Shown here piece after piece: positions 23,756 to 28,939 of a DNA stretch of 28,939 bases; within the stretch, counting starts at the first letter, position 1; the number at the start of each line of letters is the position of its first letter. The position numbers and the translations under genes were made by a program. A model generated the notes under the pieces. That model ran no database searches, had not been told where the DNA came from, and saw nothing but the letters and a program-made list of their open reading frames with translations. The stretch covers positions 1-28,939 of the forward strand of contig JBGQCF010000031.1 of assembly GCA_041495205.1 (NCBI GenBank). Direction: 5' to 3'. This DNA is from JAHFRG01 sp041495205 (GTDB lineage: Bacteria; Pseudomonadota; Gammaproteobacteria; Burkholderiales; JAHFRG01).

Positions 23756-25738
23756 ATGCGCAAACCGGTCAGCCACATCCTCGTCATCAACGATGAAAAG
23801 CTGGTGTTGAAGGAGTTCATCAAGGGGCTCAATGCTGCGGCGCGCGCGCTCGACAATCCCCTGGGCATCACCTTTACCGGTGTCACCACCGTGCGGGAAG
23901 CCTTACACGCCATTGAAGAAGACGGCGACCTCCAGGCGGTGGTGGTTGACGACACGCTGTACACCCTGAAAAACGACCAGCAGAGCGGCTTGCGCACCAA
24001 GCAGATGTCGGCGCTGAAACTGGTGCAGAGAATCACCCGCTTTCGCCCCGAACTCGACGTCTACATCCTGATTGCCAAGGAACAGGAAGACCAGGTGGTG
24101 GACAGGCTTTTCGCCGAATCAGTGGACGGCTATTTCTACCGCGAAGAGCGCGACTACCGCGGCATGTATCGCATTCTGAACGCGCAAATCCAGGAAAAAG
24201 CGCGCACGCCATTTTACGACCAGCTCAAAAGCTACGTGCTGATGGCCAAGGATGCCTGGCATTCGCCCGGTCATTCCAGCGGCGACAGCTTGCGCGACAG
24301 CCCGTGGGCCAGCGATTTTTACGAGTTCATCGGCGAGCACGTGTTCGACGCCGATTTGTCGGTGTCGGTGCCGATGCTGGACTCGCTGTTGCAGCCCAGC
24401 GGCGTAATCCTGGAAGCGCAGAAAATCGCCGCCAAAGCGTTTGGCGCGCGGCGCACTTTTTTCGCCACCAACGGCACGTCCACCGCCAACAAGGTGATTT
24501 TTCAGACGCTGATTGCGCCCGGCGAAAAGCTGCTGCTCGACCGCAACTGCCACAAGTCGGTGCATCACGGCGTAGTGCTGTCAGGCGCGCACCCAATTTA
24601 CCTGGATTCTTCTGTCAACAAAAAATTCAGCCTGTTCGGGCCGGTACCGAAACGCGCCATCTTAAAAGCCGTCGAGGACCATCCCGACGCCGAAGCGCTG
24701 GTGCTGACGAGCTGCACTTACGACGGATTGCGCTACGACCTGCAACCCGTCATCGAAGCGGCGCACAGCCGCGGCATCAAGGTGGTGATTGACGAAGCCT
24801 GGTACGGCTTCGCGCGTTTTCATCCCGCTTTCCGCCCGACCGCGCTTGAATCTGGCGCGGACTATGCCACGCAAAGCACGCACAAAGTGCTCTCCGCGTT
24901 TTCCCAAGCGAGCATGATTCACGTCAATGACGCGGACTTCAACGAGCATATCTTCCGCGAAAACTTCAACATGCACACTTCCACCAGCCCGCAATACACC
25001 ATGATCGCGAGCCTGGACATCGCCCGCAAGCAGGCGGTGATGGAGGGCTACAAACTGCTCTCCAGAACTCTGGCGCTGGCCAAGGAGTTACGCACGCAAA
25101 TCAATTCCACCGGGGTGTTCCGCGTGCTGGAACTCGACGATCTGCTGCCGGATGAAGTAAGGATGGACAACATCAAGCTCGATCCCACCAAGGTCACGGT
25201 GGACATTTCCCGCTGCGGCTACACCGTGGAGGATTTGCAGCAGGAGCTGTTCGAGCGCTACAACATCCAGGTGGAGAAATCCACTTTCAACACGCTGACG
25301 CTGTTGCTCACCATCGGCACCACGCGCAGCAAGGTGTCGCGCCTGTATGACGCGCTGATGCGCATCGCACGCGAAGGGCGCGCCCCGCGCCGGCTCTACC
25401 AGACGCCGGAGATCCCGCGCTTCACCCACCTCAAATACCTTCCGCGCGACGCGTTTTATTGCGGCGGCGAGCTGGTGCCGCTGGTGGACGAAAAAGACCG
25501 CGTGAACACCGCGCTCTCGGGAAGAGTGTGCGCCGACCAGATCGTGCCCTACCCGCCCGGGATTCCAGTGCTGGTGCCGGGACAGGTGATTACCACCGAA
25601 ATCATCCACTATGTGGTAGGGTTGCTGCGCAGCCAGAAACGGGTGGAATTGCACGGCATCGTGTTTGACGGCTACCTGCCTACCTTGCGCACGCTGACCA
25701 AGCCAGAAGAAAAAGGCTTGAAGAAGCTGCGCGGCTAG
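23756..25738 (+). CDS. PLP-dependent Orn/Lys/Arg decarboxylase family protein
   Basis: This is a fold-type I amino-acid decarboxylase of the bacterial Orn/Lys/Arg group, making a polyamine or agmatine/cadaverine from a basic amino acid. Residues 1-150 form the N-terminal wing, a receiver-like domain (HILVINDEK, AVVVDDTLYT). The PLP domain shows WHSPGH (168-173), ATNGTSTANK (237-246), DRNCHKSVHHG with His266 to stack on PLP, VVIDEAWYGFARFH with Asp346, and QSTHKVLSAFSQ with the PLP-binding Lys377. The C-terminal domain includes YPPGIPVLVPGQ. At 660 residues it is shorter than E. coli LdcC (713) or AdiA (756). It stands before argD-argF-argG and ends at a hairpin. The substrate cannot be assigned; arginine is suggested only by context. 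The ribosome site is weak. Confidence 0.9.
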   Translation: MRKPVSHILVINDEKLVLKEFIKGLNAAARALDNPLGITFTGVTTVREALHAIEEDGDLQAVVVDDTLYTLKNDQQSGLRTKQMSALKLVQRITRFRPELDVYILIAKEQEDQVVDRLFAESVDGYFYREERDYRGMYRILNAQIQEKARTPFYDQLKSYVLMAKDAWHSPGHSSGDSLRDSPWASDFYEFIGEHVFDADLSVSVPMLDSLLQPSGVILEAQKIAAKAFGARRTFFATNGTSTANKVIFQTLIAPGEKLLLDRNCHKSVHHGVVLSGAHPIYLDSSVNKKFSLFGPVPKRAILKAVEDHPDAEALVLTSCTYDGLRYDLQPVIEAAHSRGIKVVIDEAWYGFARFHPAFRPTALESGADYATQSTHKVLSAFSQASMIHVNDADFNEHIFRENFNMHTSTSPQYTMIASLDIARKQAVMEGYKLLSRTLALAKELRTQINSTGVFRVLELDDLLPDEVRMDNIKLDPTKVTVDISRCGYTVEDLQQELFERYNIQVEKSTFNTLTLLLTIGTTRSKVSRLYDALMRIAREGRAPRRLYQTPEIPRFTHLKYLPRDAFYCGGELVPLVDEKDRVNTALSGRVCADQIVPYPPGIPVLVPGQVITTEIIHYVVGLLRSQKRVELHGIVFDGYLPTLRTLTKPEEKGLKKLRG

Positions 25739-25796
25739 CAAAATTTCACTTGCATTAAGAGTATAATTTAACGAACATATCAGCTTTATGATACCG

Positions 25797-25836
25797 GCAC
25801 ACGGCGGCTTTGGCCGCCGTGTGCATTTATTTTTTG
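25797..25836 (+). terminator. Intrinsic terminator (or attenuator) just before argD
   Basis: A perfect 12-bp stem GCACACGGCGGC/GCCGCCGTGTGC with loop TTTG (25797-25824) is followed by ATTTATTTTTT. It would end the decarboxylase message. It lies only ten bases before the argD ATG, which leaves no room for an argD promoter after it. A TATAAT (25762-25767) occurs upstream of the hairpin. Confidence 0.8.
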
Positions 25837-25846
25837 GGTCAATCTC

Positions 25847-27049
25847 ATGTCGCACCTGATGAACACTTATGCAAGATTGCCGGTTTCCTTCGTGCGGGGC
25901 GAAGGCGTATGGCTGTGGGACGGACAGGGCAAGCGCTATCTCGATGGCGTTGCCGGGCTTGCGGTGAATACTCTCGGGCACGCCCACCCCAGACTGGTCA
26001 AGGCGCTTTCCGAACAGGTGCGCACGCTTATCCATACTTCCAATCTGTACCAGGTGCAGAAACAGGAAGAGCTGGCGGCAAGACTCGCTGCTCTCGCCAA
26101 CATGGACAAGGTGTTCTTCTGCAATTCGGGGGCGGAGGCCAACGAAGCGGCCATCAAGCTGGCGCGGCTTTACGGCCATCAAAAAGGCATAGACAACCCG
26201 ACCATCATCGTCATGGAAAAAAGCTTTCACGGACGCACCATGGCGACTTTGAGCGCTACTGGCTCGCGCCGGGTTCAGGCGGGGTTTGAGCCGCTGATGG
26301 GCGGTTTCGCGCGGGTTCCCTACAACGATGTGGATGCAGTGGCGCAAGTAGCGGGCCATGACAAAAACATCGTCGCGGTGCTGGTGGAGCCGATCCAGGG
26401 CGAAGCCGGGATTCGCGTGCCGCTGCCCCTGCCTGATTACTTCCAAGGCTTGCGCCGCATCTGCGACGAGCAGGGGTGGCTGTTGATGCTGGATGAAGTG
26501 CAAAGCGGCATTGGCCGAACCGGCAAATGGTTCGCCCACCAGTATTCCGGGATCAAGCCCGATGTGATGACGCTCGCCAAGGGTTTGGGTTCCGGCGTGC
26601 CCATCGGCGCCTGCCTCGCAGCGGGAACCGCAGCGGAACTGTTCAAACCCGGCAGCCATGGCTCGACTTTCGGCGGCAGCCCGCTCGCCTGCGTTGCGGC
26701 GCTCACCACGCTTGCCGTCATCGAAGAAGAAAAACTCATGCCTCGCGCGGTCAAGCTCGGCGAGTTCATCCGCAACGGCTTGGCGCAGGCATTAGCCGGC
26801 GTCAAGGACGTGGTGCAAATCCGCGGCGAGGGTTTGATGATAGGCGTCGAGCTCGCGCAACCTTGCAGCGACATCGCGGAACTTGCGCTGGAACAGGGGC
26901 TCTTGATTAACGTCACTGCGGATAGCGTGATTCGTCTGCTGCCCGCGCTGGTGATGCAGCAGGCAGAGGCGCAGTTGTTGGTTGACGGCCTGAGCGGACT
27001 GATCAGGGATTTTTCGCGGCAAGCGGCTTCCGCCAGTGCCAGCGCCTGA
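25847..27049 (+). CDS. argD: Acetylornithine aminotransferase ArgD
   Basis: ArgD is a PLP-dependent class III aminotransferase that converts N-acetylglutamate semialdehyde to N-acetylornithine in arginine synthesis, and often serves as succinyldiaminopimelate aminotransferase in lysine synthesis. The 400-residue protein has the normal length and typical start MSHLMNTYARLPVSFVRGEG. Motifs are FCNSGAEANEAAIKLAR, EKSFHGRTMATLSATG, VLVEPIQGEAGI, LLMLDEVQSGIGRTG and LAKGLGSGVPIGA with PLP-binding Lys245. The start lies ten bases past a strong hairpin and T-run with no clear ribosome site, which is unusual. argF follows after 27 bases. Confidence 0.95.
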   Translation: MSHLMNTYARLPVSFVRGEGVWLWDGQGKRYLDGVAGLAVNTLGHAHPRLVKALSEQVRTLIHTSNLYQVQKQEELAARLAALANMDKVFFCNSGAEANEAAIKLARLYGHQKGIDNPTIIVMEKSFHGRTMATLSATGSRRVQAGFEPLMGGFARVPYNDVDAVAQVAGHDKNIVAVLVEPIQGEAGIRVPLPLPDYFQGLRRICDEQGWLLMLDEVQSGIGRTGKWFAHQYSGIKPDVMTLAKGLGSGVPIGACLAAGTAAELFKPGSHGSTFGGSPLACVAALTTLAVIEEEKLMPRAVKLGEFIRNGLAQALAGVKDVVQIRGEGLMIGVELAQPCSDIAELALEQGLLINVTADSVIRLLPALVMQQAEAQLLVDGLSGLIRDFSRQAASASASA

Positions 27050-27076
27050 AGTGCGTGCTGAAAGAAACAACTAATC

Positions 27077-27997
27077 ATGCATACCAGGCATTTTTTGCAA
27101 TTCAAGGATTTCGAGCTCCCCGAGTTCGAGTATCTGTTCGAACGCGCGCGCATCCTCAAGACCAAGCGGGCGCGAGGCGAACTCTATCAGCCGCTTCACG
27201 GCAAGACGCTGGCGATGATTTTCGAAAAACACTCAACCCGCACCCGTGTCTCCTTCGAGGCGGGAATGAATCAGCTTGGCGGTTCGGCGATGTTTCTTTC
27301 CCCGCGCGACACCCAGCTTTCGCGCGGCGAGCCGATTGAAGACGTGGCGCAGGTGATTTCGCGCATGGTGGACATGGTGATGATACGCACTTTCGAGCAA
27401 AGCATCATCGAGCGCTTTGCCAGCCACTCGCGGGTGCCGGTTATCAACGGGCTGACCAACGAATATCATCCCTGCCAGATCCTTGCCGATATTTTTACTT
27501 ATTTTGAACACCGCGGCTCGATCCGCGGCAAAACCGTGGCATGGGTCGGCGATTCCAACAACGTCTGCAATTCCTGGCTGCAGGCGGCGAAACTTTTCGA
27601 CTTCAATTTTCATGTCGCCTGTCCGCCGGGCTACGAGCTCGAGCCCGAGCGCGGCGAAAGTTATGCCAGCATGCATCTTGAATGCTTCGCCGACCCGCAC
27701 GACGCGGTATCCGGCGCCGACTTGGTCACCACCGACGTTTGGACCAGCATGGGCTACGAAAAAGAGAAGGAGGAGAGGAAAAAAGTGTTCGCCAATTTCC
27801 GGGTGGATGAGGAAATGATGGCACTGGCCAAATCCAACGCCTTGTTCATGCATTGCCTCCCCGCCCACCGCGGCGAGGAAGTCGCGGCTGAAGTCATCGA
27901 TGGTCCTCAGTCAGTGGTATGGGACGAAGCGGAGAATCGCCTGCATACCCAGAAAACGCTGATGGAGTATTTGCTGCTGGGAAGAGTGAAAGGTTGA
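27077..27997 (+). CDS. argF: Ornithine carbamoyltransferase ArgF
   Basis: ArgF makes citrulline from ornithine and carbamoyl phosphate. The 306-residue protein has the carbamoyl-phosphate site STRTR (53-57, in EKHSTRTRVSFE), HPCQ (131-134), WVGDSNNVCNSW, and the ornithine-side motif HCLPAHRGEEV (His259-Cys260-Leu261-Pro262). These residues separate it from aspartate and putrescine carbamoyltransferases. It follows argD closely, so the two are probably cotranscribed. A repeat begins two bases after its stop and separates it from argG. Confidence 0.96.
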   Translation: MHTRHFLQFKDFELPEFEYLFERARILKTKRARGELYQPLHGKTLAMIFEKHSTRTRVSFEAGMNQLGGSAMFLSPRDTQLSRGEPIEDVAQVISRMVDMVMIRTFEQSIIERFASHSRVPVINGLTNEYHPCQILADIFTYFEHRGSIRGKTVAWVGDSNNVCNSWLQAAKLFDFNFHVACPPGYELEPERGESYASMHLECFADPHDAVSGADLVTTDVWTSMGYEKEKEERKKVFANFRVDEEMMALAKSNALFMHCLPAHRGEEVAAEVIDGPQSVVWDEAENRLHTQKTLMEYLLLGRVKG

Positions 27998-27999
27998 TC

Positions 28000-28164
28000 A
28001 CCGCAGAGGGCGCAGAGGATGCGGAGGAGAGCAAAATCGAATAGACAGGATTTACAGGATTGCGCAGGATTAACAAGATTTAATCCTGTCAATCTTAAAA
28101 AATCCTGTTAATCCTGTGAATTAAAATTTTACTCCGTGTCTCCGTGGTTCAAGATTTTTTATGG
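28000..28164. repeat. Composite palindromic repeat, copy 2 (argF-argG gap)
   Basis: Three parts are visible. The left arm, ACCGCAGAGGGCGCAGAGGA (from 28000), is of the same type as the ribF arm. The core (28040-28130) is the ACAGGATT/AATCCTGT palindrome also present at 15923-16012. The right arm, CTCCGTGTCTCCGTGGTTC then AAGATTTTTTATGG (to 28164), resembles the sequence in front of ileS (CCGCGGTAAAAGATTTTATGG). The block fills nearly the whole argF-argG gap and ends eight bases before the argG ATG. Confidence 0.85.
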
Positions 28165-28171
28165 ATTAATC

Positions 28172-28939
<768 letters not shown>

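Noticed and set aside
25088..26659. Minus-strand open frame (523 codons) across the decarboxylase and argD
   Set aside because: It spans two well-supported genes and the terminator between them on the other strand, and shows no family motif.

Overview
The window looks like a piece of a betaproteobacterial chromosome, most likely from the Nitrosomonadales/Gallionellales/Sulfuricellaceae side of the class. The reasons are a minor-pilin cluster of the pilE-fimT-pilV-pilW-pilX-pilY1 type, the ribF-ileS-lspA order, the divergent murJ/rpsT pair, a CysB-type regulator beside an assimilatory sulfate-reduction operon, and an argD-argF-argG run. All names come from reading protein motifs; no database search was possible.

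Layout. (1) 1-656, minus strand: N-terminal part of a glycine-oxidase-like flavoprotein, cut by the window edge. (2) 796-8836, plus strand: type IV pilus minor pilins and the large tip adhesin PilY1, closed by a strong hairpin terminator shared with the convergent lspA. (3) 8898-13470, minus strand: ribF-ileS-lspA. (4) 13581-20609, minus strand: tauE/safE-like permease, siroheme sulfite reductase, APS reductase (cysH), sulfate adenylyltransferase (cysD, cysN) and uroporphyrinogen-III methyltransferase (cobA), with divergent cysB at 20754-21698. (5) 21703-23632: murJ and rpsT, divergent. (6) 23756-28939, plus strand: a PLP-dependent Orn/Lys/Arg-type decarboxylase, then argD, argF and argG (cut by the right edge).

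How the genes work together. The cys block forms a complete route from sulfate to sulfide that skips PAPS: CysDN makes APS, the iron-sulfur CysH reduces it to sulfite, and the sulfite reductase makes sulfide using siroheme whose first dedicated step is CobA. The TauE-like permease probably moves a sulfur oxyanion and CysB probably controls the set. The arg block covers acetylornithine to argininosuccinate, next to a decarboxylase that may draw on the same amino-acid pool.

The most unusual content is repeat DNA placed at gene junctions. A 273-bp element with perfect 23-bp inverted ends sits between cysN and cobA; its end supplies the last codons and stop of cysN, and an ORF runs through it from the cysN stop to the cobA start. 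A different repeat, built from ACAGGATT units, lies in the cysD-cysN and argF-argG gaps. A third set of inverted arms lies over the end of ribF and encodes about 40 extra residues. The sulfite reductase is also odd: both halves carry a full four-cysteine set and the chain has a C-terminal extension. I saw no tRNA, rRNA, CRISPR array, transposase or phage gene.
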